NCBI GenBank assembly: GCA_024689085.1
Contig: JAILDT010000085.1
Location: forward strand, 1 to 36,065
From: Clostridia bacterium
GTDB lineage: Bacteria > Bacillota > Clostridia > Peptostreptococcales > Anaerovoracaceae
Direction: 5' to 3'
Length of the DNA: 36,065 bases
Shown: positions 1 through 8,048 of the stretch, piece after piece
How the letters are laid out: the number at the start of each line of letters is the position of its first letter
How positions within the stretch are numbered: the stretch's first letter is position 1
Position numbers and translations under genes: made by a program
Notes under the pieces: model-generated
Databases searched by the model: none
What the model was told of the DNA's origin: nothing
The model's input: only the letters and a program-made list of their open reading frames with translations

Positions 1-570
1 GCTCTCAAAATCCGCGCCTCTGGCCTGCTGAGCTTTGATGATTTTATCCGTCTCCTCCAGCAGGGTCGGAATGAACCGCAGGGCGATGGTCATCATCATG
101 GCCAGCTCATGGGCCGGCAGACCAATCTTCTTGAACGGCGATAGCAGTGCTTCGATCCCATCCGTCAACCCGATCGGACGCGTTGTCAGCGTCAGCATGG
201 TCGAGCCGATGATGAGCAGTACCAGTCGGATACCGACGAAGGCCGCCATGCGCAGCCCTTCGCGGGTAATGTGCAAAACGCCGAACTGCCAGAGCACCTC
301 TCCCCGGATCATGAAGATGTTCACAATCAAGGTGAAGGCGATGATGATCAGTACTGGTTTCAGACCGCGCCATATGTATCTGCGCGGCACCCTCGACAGG
401 ATGATTACCGCTTCCAGCAGCACCACCGGCGCAATGAATCCGACAAAATCCTTCACGACAAAAAGCGCCACGATATAGAGCAGTGTCGCCATGATTTTAA
501 CCCGCGGATCCAGCCTGTGAATCACCGAGTTCCCCGGATAATATTGTCCCAGTGTGATATCTCTTATCAT
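1..570 (-). CDS. ecfT: EcfT, transmembrane subunit of ECF transporter (partial, 3' end outside window)
   Basis: This gene is missing from the ORF track because its stop codon lies beyond the window edge. I translated it by hand from an ATG at 570, giving 190 codons. The N-terminus MIRDITLGQYYPG followed by VIHRLDPRVK is the hallmark start of EcfT (CbiQ family). Several hydrophobic membrane segments follow. Near the edge the reading is KAQQARGADFE, matching the Ala-Arg-Gly coupling motif of the cytoplasmic helices that contact the ATPases. EcfT is the shared membrane scaffold linking EcfA1/EcfA2 to the substrate-binding S subunit. It starts 22 bp after the EcfA2 stop and is the last visible gene of the operon. 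No strong SD precedes the ATG, so it may rely on translational coupling. Confidence 0.93.
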   Translation of the reverse strand, partial: MIRDITLGQYYPGNSVIHRLDPRVKIMATLLYIVALFVVKDFVGFIAPVVLLEAVIILSRVPRRYIWRGLKPVLIIIAFTLIVNIFMIRGEVLWQFGVLHITREGLRMAAFVGIRLVLLIIGSTMLTLTTRPIGLTDGIEALLSPFKKIGLPAHELAMMMTIALRFIPTLLEETDKIIKAQQARGADFES

Positions 571-592
571 TTATCTATTGCGTATGACGCCC

Positions 593-1441
593 TTATTTTC
601 CCAATGCTGCCGCGATGGCTTCCGCCGCCTGCTCCGCCGTCAGGCAGTCCGGCGGTAGTTCCATTCCCTGCTTCCTGAGCTGCGACACGATCTCTGTCGC
701 ATCAGGCAGAGCCAGTCCCATGGATTTTAATTCTTTTTCTCTCGCAAAAACATCAGCCGGCGTTCCGTCCATGGCCAGTCTGCCCCGATCGATGACCAGC
801 ACCTGATCGGACATGCGGGCGATGTCATTCATGTTGTGAGACACGAAGATGGTGATGTTCCCTTCCTCCCTGTGGATTCGTTCCACCATGTCCAGAATAT
901 CGTAATGCGCCTTCGGATTGAGTCCGGCCGTTGGCTCGTCGAGAACCAGCACTTCCGGTTTCATCGCCAATACGCCTGCGATAGCGACGCGCCGCCGCTG
1001 TCCGCCGGAGAGTTCGAATGGCGACTGATCTTTGATATGTTCATAATCCAGCCCGACGAGTTCAATGGAGTCGCGCACCCTCTGATCGATTTCCTCCTGG
1101 GTCAGTCCCAGGTTTCCCGGACCGAAGGCGACGTCTTTGGCCACCGTCTCTTCAAAGAGCTGGTATTCCGGGTACTGAAAAACCAGCCCGACCTTTCTCC
1201 TGATGTCGAGCATCTTCGTGTGGCTGTCCGTAATGTCAACACCGTCAATGACGATGGTTCCGGATTCCGGTTTCAGAAGACCATTGAGATGCTGCAGCAA
1301 CGTGGACTTGCCGGATCCCGTATGTCCGATAATGCCCACGAAACTGCCGTCTTCGATCCGAAAACTGACGTCGTCGAGCGCTACCGATTCATGCGGCAGT
1401 CCTTCATTATAGATATGTGTCAGATTCTTTACTTCTATCAT
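593..1441 (-). CDS. ecfA2: EcfA2, energy-coupling factor ATPase
   Basis: A 282-residue ABC ATPase of the ECF (CbiO) type. It powers vitamin or metal uptake as a heterodimer with EcfA1 bound to EcfT. Visible motifs are Walker A GHTGSGKST near residue 40, the signature LSGGQRRR, Walker B VLVLDEPTAGL and a switch histidine in FVSHNMND. The start MIEVKNLTHIYNEG is typical of the A2 paralogue. Its ATG overlaps the EcfA1 stop by one base (TGATG), so translation is probably coupled. Length is normal for the family and nothing looks broken. Confidence 0.95.
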   Translation of the reverse strand: MIEVKNLTHIYNEGLPHESVALDDVSFRIEDGSFVGIIGHTGSGKSTLLQHLNGLLKPESGTIVIDGVDITDSHTKMLDIRRKVGLVFQYPEYQLFEETVAKDVAFGPGNLGLTQEEIDQRVRDSIELVGLDYEHIKDQSPFELSGGQRRRVAIAGVLAMKPEVLVLDEPTAGLNPKAHYDILDMVERIHREEGNITIFVSHNMNDIARMSDQVLVIDRGRLAMDGTPADVFAREKELKSMGLALPDATEIVSQLRKQGMELPPDCLTAEQAAEAIAAALGK

Positions 1442-2289
1442 CAGGCCTTCGCCTCCATCAGTGCGCTGACGAGTTCCTCATCGGTAAGTATGCTGTCCGG
1501 CAGTTCGACGCCCCGTTTTCTCAGCAGGGACGCCATCCGCACCGCAGTCGGAACGCCCAGACTCAGGGCTTCCAGTTCCTCTTCCTGCGAGAAGATTTCC
1601 CGCGGGGTGCCTTCCATCCGGATAACGCCGCCGTCCAGGACGATGACGTGATCCGCGCAGGCGGCTTCTTCCATAAAATGCGTGATAAAAACGACCGTCA
1701 TGCCTTTTCGGTTCAGCTGTCTGGCGATGCCCAGCACCTCCCGGCGGCCCTTCGGGTCGAGCATGGCAGTCGGTTCATCAAAGACGATGCACTCTGGCTC
1801 CATGGCCACAGCGCCTGCGATGGCGATTCTTTGTTTCTGCCCACCCGAGAGCAGATGCGGCGCCTTGCCTTTGTAGTCGCCCATCTCAACGCTTTCGAGC
1901 GCACTGTCGACGCGCCGGCGAATCTCCGCCGGATCGATTCCCAGATTTTCCGGTCCGAAGGCCACGTCGTCCTCGACAATGGCAGAAACAATCTGATTGT
2001 CCGGATTCTGGAAGACCATGGCCACCTTCTGGCGCACGTTCCAGGTGTTCTCCGGCGCAGCGGTATCAAGACCGTCGATGAAGACTTTGCCTGAGGTAGG
2101 CAAAAGCAGACCGTTCAGGCTCTTGGCTAATGTCGATTTGCCCGAACCATTCTGGCCAATGATGGCGGTGAAACTTCCCCGCGCAACAGTAAAGGAGACG
2201 CCGTCTATTGCTCTGGTCGCGACAGGGGCTCCTCCTTCATCCAACTTCGTATAATCAAATATAAGATCTTCTACTCTGATGTAATCCAT
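1441..2289 (-). CDS. ecfA1: EcfA1, energy-coupling factor ATPase
   Basis: A 282-residue ABC ATPase, the partner of the next gene in the ECF module. Walker A reads GQNGSGKST, the signature LLSGGQKQR, Walker B CIVFDEPTAML, and the switch His is in FITHFMEEA. Gene order S subunit, EcfA1, EcfA2, EcfT resembles the ecfA1-ecfA2-ecfT block near ribosomal genes in other Bacillota, but here an S subunit is fused into the operon and no ribosomal genes flank it. It begins 28 bp after the S-subunit stop. The upstream position and the sequence start MDYIRVEDLIFDYT support the A1 assignment. Confidence 0.95.
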   Translation of the reverse strand: MDYIRVEDLIFDYTKLDEGGAPVATRAIDGVSFTVARGSFTAIIGQNGSGKSTLAKSLNGLLLPTSGKVFIDGLDTAAPENTWNVRQKVAMVFQNPDNQIVSAIVEDDVAFGPENLGIDPAEIRRRVDSALESVEMGDYKGKAPHLLSGGQKQRIAIAGAVAMEPECIVFDEPTAMLDPKGRREVLGIARQLNRKGMTVVFITHFMEEAACADHVIVLDGGVIRMEGTPREIFSQEEELEALSLGVPTAVRMASLLRKRGVELPDSILTDEELVSALMEAKA

Positions 2290-2317
2290 TTCTATGTGAT
2301 GCTGTCTTTCCGGGATA

Positions 2318-2860
2318 CTATCTTCTGCCGATGCCCACTTTGTTCAGCGCCGAAGTGATGGCGAGGGCAATCGCAATGCCGACGGCAAACTGTCCAATGT
2401 TCCACGGCACGCCGATGGCTGCCACCACCCAGGATCCATACATGACGCCCTCTGCGATGAAATATCCGAAGACCATGAACAGACCGCCGCAGACCATGGC
2501 GATGATGCGCACCGCAAGTCTGCCGTTTGCTGTGGTGCATTTAACGGTAAAGGTGTCGATGATGAGTACTGTGATGAGGGCCATGATTCCCTTGATGAAG
2601 AATGTCCACGGCGCCCACATGGCGAATCCGCCCAGCACGTCTCCCATCATGCTGCCGAGAGATGCTGCCGCGACGCTATGTTTTCTGTCCAGAAGGGCGA
2701 TGGCGATAAAGATGATGCCGTCGCTCAGGTTGACGTAGCCCTGGGTAAAAGGCACTGGAATCCGGAGTACAAAAATGGCCACCATAATGATGCACATCAT
2801 CATGGCAGTGAGAACCGTCACCGACGTCTTTTTCAGTCTTGTCTCCATTCTTGTCTCCAT
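2318..2860 (-). CDS. ECF transporter S component (substrate not determined; vitamin B6 suspected)
   Basis: A small, very hydrophobic protein of about 180 residues that should be the substrate-capturing S subunit of the ECF transporter encoded downstream. The stretch GYVNLSDGIIFIAIALL, followed by GSMMGDVLGGFAMWAPWTFFIKGIMAL, matches what I remember of the PF07155/COG4720 S-component group. The ORF track starts at 2878, but an AAGGGTG sequence precedes the ATG at 2860, which I prefer. A second ATG at 2848 lies in a 12-bp tandem duplication, with its own GGAG six bases upstream. The gene is divergent from a MocR-type, PLP-linked regulator, which hints at a B6-related vitamer as cargo. That link is inference only. 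Confidence 0.85.
   Translation of the reverse strand: METRMETRLKKTSVTVLTAMMMCIIMVAIFVLRIPVPFTQGYVNLSDGIIFIAIALLDRKHSVAAASLGSMMGDVLGGFAMWAPWTFFIKGIMALITVLIIDTFTVKCTTANGRLAVRIIAMVCGGLFMVFGYFIAEGVMYGSWVVAAIGVPWNIGQFAVGIAIALAITSALNKVGIGRR
2837..2860 (-). repeat. 12-bp tandem duplication covering the start codon of the S-component gene
   Basis: On the minus strand the unit ATGGAGACAAGA occurs twice head to tail. Each copy contains an ATG and a GGAG, and the first copy's GGAG sits at SD distance from the second ATG. The protein therefore starts METRMETR or METR. Confidence 0.9.
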
Positions 2861-2934
2861 AAGAATCACCCTTTTCAACGGCTTCTGTCTGGTTTATACT
2901 ATATTAAGCCAATATTGTATGTAATTAAATAGAC

Positions 2935-2955
2935 AAAAATAATTATTTTTATAAT
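2935..2955 (+). promoter_or_regulatory. AT-rich palindrome and -10 box upstream of the MocR gene
   Basis: The 16-bp sequence AAAAATAATTATTTTT (2935-2950) is a perfect palindrome and runs directly into TATAAT (2950-2955). It lies in the 113-bp divergent intergenic region between the MocR and S-component genes. It could be part of the promoter or an operator. No good -35 box at 16-18 bp was seen. Confidence 0.4.
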
Positions 2956-2973
2956 AACAGTTGGAGGATTGTC

Positions 2974-4353
2974 ATGAAAGCGCTGCTTCCTGTGTTCGAC
3001 GAAACACGCGAAAAGCCATACTACCTGCAGCTCTACAGCTACATCAAGGACGCCATTCTGGCGGGCGAAATCAGAGAAGGCGAAAAGCTCCCATCCCTTA
3101 GGAGCCTTGCGCGGTCTACCGCTCTGAGCATTACCACCGTGGAGCAAAGCTACAACCAGCTTTTAGTCGAAGGATACATCTATGCAAAACCCCAGTCGGG
3201 CTATTATGTCAGCAGAGTCCTGACGGGCCGCAGTCAAACTGTACCTGCCGAAGCAGGCGATCGTGAAGCAGAAGTGTTCACCATCGAAGAAACACCCGGA
3301 CCGGATCTCCCGCCCATGCAGTACGACCCAGAGTGCTTTGACTTCAATAAATGGAAGAAGTGCATGAACAAAATCCTCAACGACTACTCCCCTTCCCTGA
3401 TGTATGAAGGAAGTCCGCAGGGCGAGAGCGCCCTGCGAACGGAGATCTCACGTTACCTCTATACGTCCCGCGGCGTGAAATGCACACCAGATCAGATTAT
3501 CATCGGCGCCGGCACACAGCAGATCACAAATCAGCTGGCCACACTCCTGCGTAAGCTGGGCGTTGAACATGTAGCCCTGGAAGATCCGGGGTACATGCCT
3601 GTCAGGAACGCTTTTCGCGACAGAGGTTTCGCCATCACATCGGTTGCAGTCCGGAACAACGGTCTGGCCATCGAGAAACTGCCGGCCAATATCCAGGCGG
3701 CCGCTTATGTCAGTCCATCCAATCATGCATATACGGGGAGCGTCATGCCGATCGGACGCCGGTATGAACTCCTTTCCTGGGCAGAGGAGAACAACAGTTA
3801 TATCATCGAAGACGACTATGACAGCGAGCTGCGGTACTTCGGCAAACCGATCCCGGCACTGAAGAGCCTGCCCGGCAGCGACCGTGTCATCTATCTGAGC
3901 TCTTTTTCGAGCACCCTCTTCGCAGCCCTCAAGATCAGTTACATGGTTCTCCCTGCAGAGATGGCACGTGTTTTCTCCTCGATTGCCGGCGATTACTCGC
4001 CGACCTGCTCCAAACTTGAGCAACTGACTCTGGCCATGTTCATGGAGAGCGGTCTCTACCAGACCCACATCAAGAAACTCCGTAAACTGTACTCCCAGAA
4101 ACTCACGCGGATTACGGAAGCGTTTCTCGCAAAAGCTCCGGACTTCGTGCGTGTCATCAATTCTTCCTCCGGCATCAGTATCATTCTGGAGATCGACTCC
4201 CCGAAAACTCCCGGGCAAATCAAAAAGGATGCCGAGGGCATCGGCATCCCTGCAGTCTGCGTTGGACGCAGAATTATTCTTTACTATAATCAGATTCCTC
4301 TTTCAGAAATCGATGGCGCCGTATCACAGTTGGCAGAGTTGTGGCGGCAATGA
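2974..4353 (+). CDS. MocR/PdxR-type regulator (GntR winged helix fused to aminotransferase-like domain)
   Basis: A 459-residue regulator. Residues about 15-75 form a GntR-type winged helix (LPSLRSLARSTALSITTVEQSYNQL, then the GYY wing). Residues about 110-459 form a fold-type I aminotransferase domain with the conserved DPGYMPVR, SPSNHAYTGSVMP and EDDYDSELRY blocks. MocR proteins normally sense PLP or a PLP-amino acid adduct. The PLP Schiff-base lysine, normally in an F-S-K-T/S-L motif, reads SSFSSTLFAALKISY here, so position 313 is Ser (codon AGC). An SD GGAGGA lies five bases before the ATG. The gene is divergent from the ECF operon, which it may control. Its last 80 bp overlap the oppositely oriented yfhO gene. 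Confidence 0.9.
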   Translation: MKALLPVFDETREKPYYLQLYSYIKDAILAGEIREGEKLPSLRSLARSTALSITTVEQSYNQLLVEGYIYAKPQSGYYVSRVLTGRSQTVPAEAGDREAEVFTIEETPGPDLPPMQYDPECFDFNKWKKCMNKILNDYSPSLMYEGSPQGESALRTEISRYLYTSRGVKCTPDQIIIGAGTQQITNQLATLLRKLGVEHVALEDPGYMPVRNAFRDRGFAITSVAVRNNGLAIEKLPANIQAAAYVSPSNHAYTGSVMPIGRRYELLSWAEENNSYIIEDDYDSELRYFGKPIPALKSLPGSDRVIYLSSFSSTLFAALKISYMVLPAEMARVFSSIAGDYSPTCSKLEQLTLAMFMESGLYQTHIKKLRKLYSQKLTRITEAFLAKAPDFVRVINSSSGISIILEIDSPKTPGQIKKDAEGIGIPAVCVGRRIILYYNQIPLSEIDGAVSQLAELWRQ

Positions 4354-6949
4354 GAACCAGAATCGACGCGATGGTGATCAGGAGACCGTTCATGAATCCT
4401 TTTGGCCGGAAAGATAGTTCTATTTCGTGGGTTCCTGCGCTGAGTCCTGCGCTGATCCAGCAGTCGCCTGTCAACTCCGTGATTTCCGTCTTCCTGCCGT
4501 CGATTTTCATGCTCCACCCATCTTCGTAAGGGATGGATGTCACGAAGACGCCGCCCAGCCCTGCGTCGACAGTACCCTTAAGGCAAGTGTCGGTCGCATT
4601 GGTCACCGTCATGAGATTTGAAGATATCATGCTGTAGGCTTTGCTCCAGGCTTCTTCATCCAGAGTGCAGACGTAACAGGTAACACGTCCGGCTCTGCCT
4701 GATTCGAAGTCGACCTTGATCTTAAAGGTCTTGCCCTTCTCCATGACGCCGATGTTGAGGATGGATCCGCAGTCCGCCTGAACCGCGATATCCTCCGGAC
4801 TGTCTTCGCATTCTATATAGATATCTTCTGCGTAGTCCGCAGCGACATAAACGTAATACTTGGCCGCCGTTTCCGCTGTGTATGTGACGTGAACGGATCC
4901 GCTGGCGGACGGGTCGCGCAGAGTGCTTTCAATTTCAGAGTCGCTGACGTACGCTGCGCTCGTATTCGCTCCGGTCACTTCACCCTGTCCCATATTGACG
5001 AACACCTTCTCCACTTTGCCGGACGTCGCCGCCCTGACGTAATCATCCAGATTGACGAACGGATTCGCGTCATACGGCTTCCATGTCCGGATGGAATCCG
5101 GCAGCACGTATCCGATGGACAGCGGATAGTTGCTCGCATACAATCTCGAATCTCCATCCATCTTGATGAATTGGTAGTCCGGATCATTGAGCTTTCTGTT
5201 CTTGGCAATCAGATAGTCCACGTTGGTAATGCAGCTGGTCACCGGACTTGTTTCATTGAAGTTAAACCGGTTGCTGCCCGGGTGTCCCTCCAGTCCGATG
5301 CGCTCCATCAGGGTGGTCGTATTGCTGTTCAGCGTCGAGGAAAACTGACCCATGCCTCTGTAATGATAGAAGGCCGGACAGTTATGAATGAGCGGATCGT
5401 CGATCTCCATCCGCGCGAATCTGCCGTTTCCGCCGTCTGCGGTAGCGCCTCCTTCCTCTCCCGCGTACTTCGCCAATCGAGTGACGCTGGCTTTATTTTC
5501 ATTATAGGTTTCCCGCGAGGAATTGCCCATCGTGTCGAAATACATGCCAGTAGACACGCACAGTTCCGCCGCGACCACAACGGCCAGCAGTACCATGAAC
5601 GGCCGGCGCGTCAGCTTTTGCCGTTTGTAGAGTCCGAAGAGGATGCCGTACGCTGTAGTCAGCGCCAGCCCGTAATACATGAACATATTCATGTTGTCGA
5701 CTGCATTCGTCAGAATCTTCTGCGCCAGAATGTAGTACCCGCCAATCAGGACAAACAGCCCAAAGATCCTGCTCTGCCTGATGTCGTGCAGCCTGTTGAA
5801 CGCCCGATAGCCCATGGCCACGAGGACGAAGCAAATGACGAACGAAAATCTATGCGGCAGCTGGTTCGGGAAGTGCATCCCGTGCCAGACGAAATCCAGT
5901 TTATTGACGTTAAGACTCAGGTACATAAGGACGAGGAAGGCGCCGTTCAGCGCTTTCTCTCTGTACGAAATCTCTCTGGACATGAAGTAGCAGGCCAGCA
6001 TCACTGTTACGAGGAATCCGCAGCAGAGATTCGGCAGTCCATCGAGGTACGTCAGATGCGCGACCGGGAACAGTTGGTTGATCACATCCAGCGCGTCATA
6101 ATACAGCTTCCACTCTTCCGGCATGGACGAGGAGAAGTAGTAGGCGTTCTGCATGCTGATGTACGTAGGCAAAAGCATTACTGCGGACATGGCGATTCCC
6201 AGCAGAGAAGCACCGACCGCTTTCAGAGTCGTGAACAGGCATGCTTTCGCACCTCTGTTCCTGACGGTGATGAAGTAGCACACTGGATAGTAAGCGAGCA
6301 CGAAAATGCACACCATGATGGCGATATAGTAATTACTGAACACAATAATCGCCAGCGTGACGGTGTACAGCGCCATGCGTCCGTCTTTGATGAGCCGGTT
6401 GAGACCGAGCATAAGCAAAGGCAGCAGCATGACAGCGTCCAGCCACATGATGCACCAGTAGTACCCAATAGTGAAGGAACTGAGGGCGTACATGGAGGAG
6501 AAGAGGACTGTCTTCAGTCCCGCCTTTCTGTCAGCCAGAAGTTCCACAGGATTGTAAACATTCTTGAGGTAGATGTACATGAAGCTTCCCGACAGGCCGA
6601 TCTTGATGAGCAGGATGACGCTCACCGCTTCCACAATCAGTGATTTCGGGAAGAACACGAGAAGCAGATTCAGCGGGCTGGCCCCATAATAGGACAGGAG
6701 GCACCAGAAATTGCATCCGCCGCCGCTGTTCCAGGAGTAGAAGAGACTTCCTCCGCCCTGGAGTCTGCACTGAAGTTCGCTGAGGAACGGAATGTACTGG
6801 TGATACATGTCGATGATCGCCAGCTGCTGCGAACCAAACGGATAAATGCCCGTCAGCGCGAAAACAAACACCAGTATGCATACCGGCAGGAAGAACGCCA
6901 TGAAGACGTATCTGTTCACTTTGAAGAAGTTCTGGATCTTATTCTTCAA
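4274..6949 (-). CDS. yfhO: YfhO-family membrane glycosyltransferase-like protein
   Basis: A very large membrane protein of about 890 residues. The first half carries roughly a dozen hydrophobic segments (for example YVFMAFFLPVCILVFVFAL). Then comes a long soluble, presumably extracellular region, and a final membrane helix (GLLITIASILVLIAATTL) near the C-terminus. This matches YfhO (PF09586), a GT-C-like enzyme that in Bacillus subtilis works with CsbB to glycosylate lipoteichoic acid outside the cell. The track start at 7021 lies inside the upstream gene. I prefer TTG at 6949, which has AAGGA eight bases upstream and overlaps the glycosyltransferase stop by 11 bp. The 3' end overlaps the convergent MocR gene by 80 bp. 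The sugar and acceptor polymer here are unknown. Confidence 0.88.
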   Translation of the reverse strand: MKNKIQNFFKVNRYVFMAFFLPVCILVFVFALTGIYPFGSQQLAIIDMYHQYIPFLSELQCRLQGGGSLFYSWNSGGGCNFWCLLSYYGASPLNLLLVFFPKSLIVEAVSVILLIKIGLSGSFMYIYLKNVYNPVELLADRKAGLKTVLFSSMYALSSFTIGYYWCIMWLDAVMLLPLLMLGLNRLIKDGRMALYTVTLAIIVFSNYYIAIMVCIFVLAYYPVCYFITVRNRGAKACLFTTLKAVGASLLGIAMSAVMLLPTYISMQNAYYFSSSMPEEWKLYYDALDVINQLFPVAHLTYLDGLPNLCCGFLVTVMLACYFMSREISYREKALNGAFLVLMYLSLNVNKLDFVWHGMHFPNQLPHRFSFVICFVLVAMGYRAFNRLHDIRQSRIFGLFVLIGGYYILAQKILTNAVDNMNMFMYYGLALTTAYGILFGLYKRQKLTRRPFMVLLAVVVAAELCVSTGMYFDTMGNSSRETYNENKASVTRLAKYAGEEGGATADGGNGRFARMEIDDPLIHNCPAFYHYRGMGQFSSTLNSNTTTLMERIGLEGHPGSNRFNFNETSPVTSCITNVDYLIAKNRKLNDPDYQFIKMDGDSRLYASNYPLSIGYVLPDSIRTWKPYDANPFVNLDDYVRAATSGKVEKVFVNMGQGEVTGANTSAAYVSDSEIESTLRDPSASGSVHVTYTAETAAKYYVYVAADYAEDIYIECEDSPEDIAVQADCGSILNIGVMEKGKTFKIKVDFESGRAGRVTCYVCTLDEEAWSKAYSMISSNLMTVTNATDTCLKGTVDAGLGGVFVTSIPYEDGWSMKIDGRKTEITELTGDCWISAGLSAGTHEIELSFRPKGFMNGLLITIASILVLIAATTLPTVIRRHRFLKEESDYSKE

Positions 6950-7937
6950 TATTTGATTCCTTTTCCACGTAGACTGGTCTGCCCTTGGTCTCGAGATACA
7001 TTCTGCCGATGTATTCTCCAATCAGGCCAAGAATGGCAATGATGACCCCGCCAAAGAACAGAATGAGGCAGATGGTAGACGCGTATCCCGGCGTGTCCTT
7101 GCCCATGACGAGGGTCTTGATAATTTCTATAATCAGATAAAGGGCCGATCCCACGGCGACGACTCCGCCGAAGGCTCCCGCAAATTTCAGCGGTGAATCC
7201 GCAAAATCTATGAAACCGTCGATGGCGTACCTGGTGAGTCCCCAGACGGTCCACTTGGTCTCACCTGAAAACCGCTTCACGTTCTCGAATTCGATCCACT
7301 CTGTATCGAACCCGACCCAGGCGAAGATGCCCTTGCTGAAGCGCTGGGTCTCCGGCATGTCGGCGATGGCCTTCACCATCCGCCGGGACATGAGCCGGAA
7401 GTCGACGGCGCCGTCGACGATTTCGATTTCACAGTATTTGTTCATCAGTTTGTAGAAGAGTCTGGCAAAGGCGCTCCGGATCTTCGGTTCTCCTTTCCTG
7501 CTGACTCTTCTGGCGGCAACGGTGTCGCAGTCTGTCTTCTCCATCTTCTTCAGCATCTCGCCGATAAGCTGCGGCGGGTGCTGCAGGTCCGCATCAATCA
7601 GGACCGCCAGATCAGCCGGCCGACCGCCTCTGGTGCCTTTGGCGGAAGCCTTCAATCCTGCGTAGATAGCAGCCTCCTTGCCGAAGTTTCTGCTGAAGGA
7701 AATGTACTTGACTGCGGTCAGTTCCTCCGCACCCCGGTCGGCGATCTGCTTGATCTGCTGCAGGGTTCCGTCGGTGCTGCCGTCGTCGATAAAAATGTAA
7801 CTGAAATCATAGCTGTTTTCAAGGCCGCCGCTTTCCGCGATCTGCGCCTCCACAGCCTGCACCGTCTCATAAAAGGCTACGATATTTTGTTCCTCGTTAT
7901 AGCAAGGAACGATGATGTCGATGCGTTTCGTGTCCAT
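6939..7937 (-). CDS. csbB: CsbB-like GT2 glycosyltransferase (polyprenyl-phosphate sugar synthase)
   Basis: A 332-residue family 2 glycosyltransferase with two C-terminal membrane helices. Seen in order: IIVPCYNEEQN at the N-terminus, FIDDGSTDGT, SFSRNFGKE, the metal-binding LIDADLQHPP, VDFRLMSR, and hydrophobic hairpins from about residue 225 on. Such enzymes load a sugar from UDP-sugar onto undecaprenyl phosphate, here presumably for the YfhO gene that follows directly. The track extends to a TTG at 7973, but that TTGACA is a consensus -35 box. The real start is ATG 7937, where the family homology begins. That ATG is six bases past the -10 box, so the mRNA appears leaderless and no SD is present. 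Confidence 0.92.
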   Translation of the reverse strand: MDTKRIDIIVPCYNEEQNIVAFYETVQAVEAQIAESGGLENSYDFSYIFIDDGSTDGTLQQIKQIADRGAEELTAVKYISFSRNFGKEAAIYAGLKASAKGTRGGRPADLAVLIDADLQHPPQLIGEMLKKMEKTDCDTVAARRVSRKGEPKIRSAFARLFYKLMNKYCEIEIVDGAVDFRLMSRRMVKAIADMPETQRFSKGIFAWVGFDTEWIEFENVKRFSGETKWTVWGLTRYAIDGFIDFADSPLKFAGAFGGVVAVGSALYLIIEIIKTLVMGKDTPGYASTICLILFFGGVIIAILGLIGEYIGRMYLETKGRPVYVEKESNIEE

Positions 7938-7943
7938 GGGCCT

Positions 7944-7973
7944 ATTGTACGGCTTTTGAATTATCCTTGTCAA
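7944..7973 (-). promoter_or_regulatory. Consensus promoter of the csbB-yfhO operon
   Basis: On the minus strand TTGACA (7973-7968) is followed after 18 bp by TACAAT (7949-7944). Six bases (AGGCCC) separate the -10 box from the ATG of csbB, placing the expected +1 on the A of the start codon. Confidence 0.8.
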
Positions 7974-7984
7974 CGAAGTGCAGC

Positions 7985-8012
7985 AAAAAGAGACCCGCCG
8001 AAGCGGGTCTCT
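7985..8012 (-). terminator. Rho-independent terminator of the saccharopine-dehydrogenase-like gene
   Basis: The minus strand reads AGAGACCCGC, TTCG, GCGGGTCTCT and then TTTT. That is a 10-bp GC-rich stem with a stable TTCG tetraloop and a T-tract. It ends only 12 bp before the -35 box of csbB. Confidence 0.93.
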
Positions 8013-8048
8013 CTGGTATCAGCAATTGCTGATGCTTTTGCATGAAAT

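Noticed and set aside
3448-4218. 256-aa minus-strand ORF
   Set aside because: It is the shadow of the MocR gene, with no motif or SD.
4889-6643. 584-aa plus-strand ORF
   Set aside because: It lies antisense to yfhO, has a composition rich in His, Arg and Gln typical of shadow frames, and no SD.
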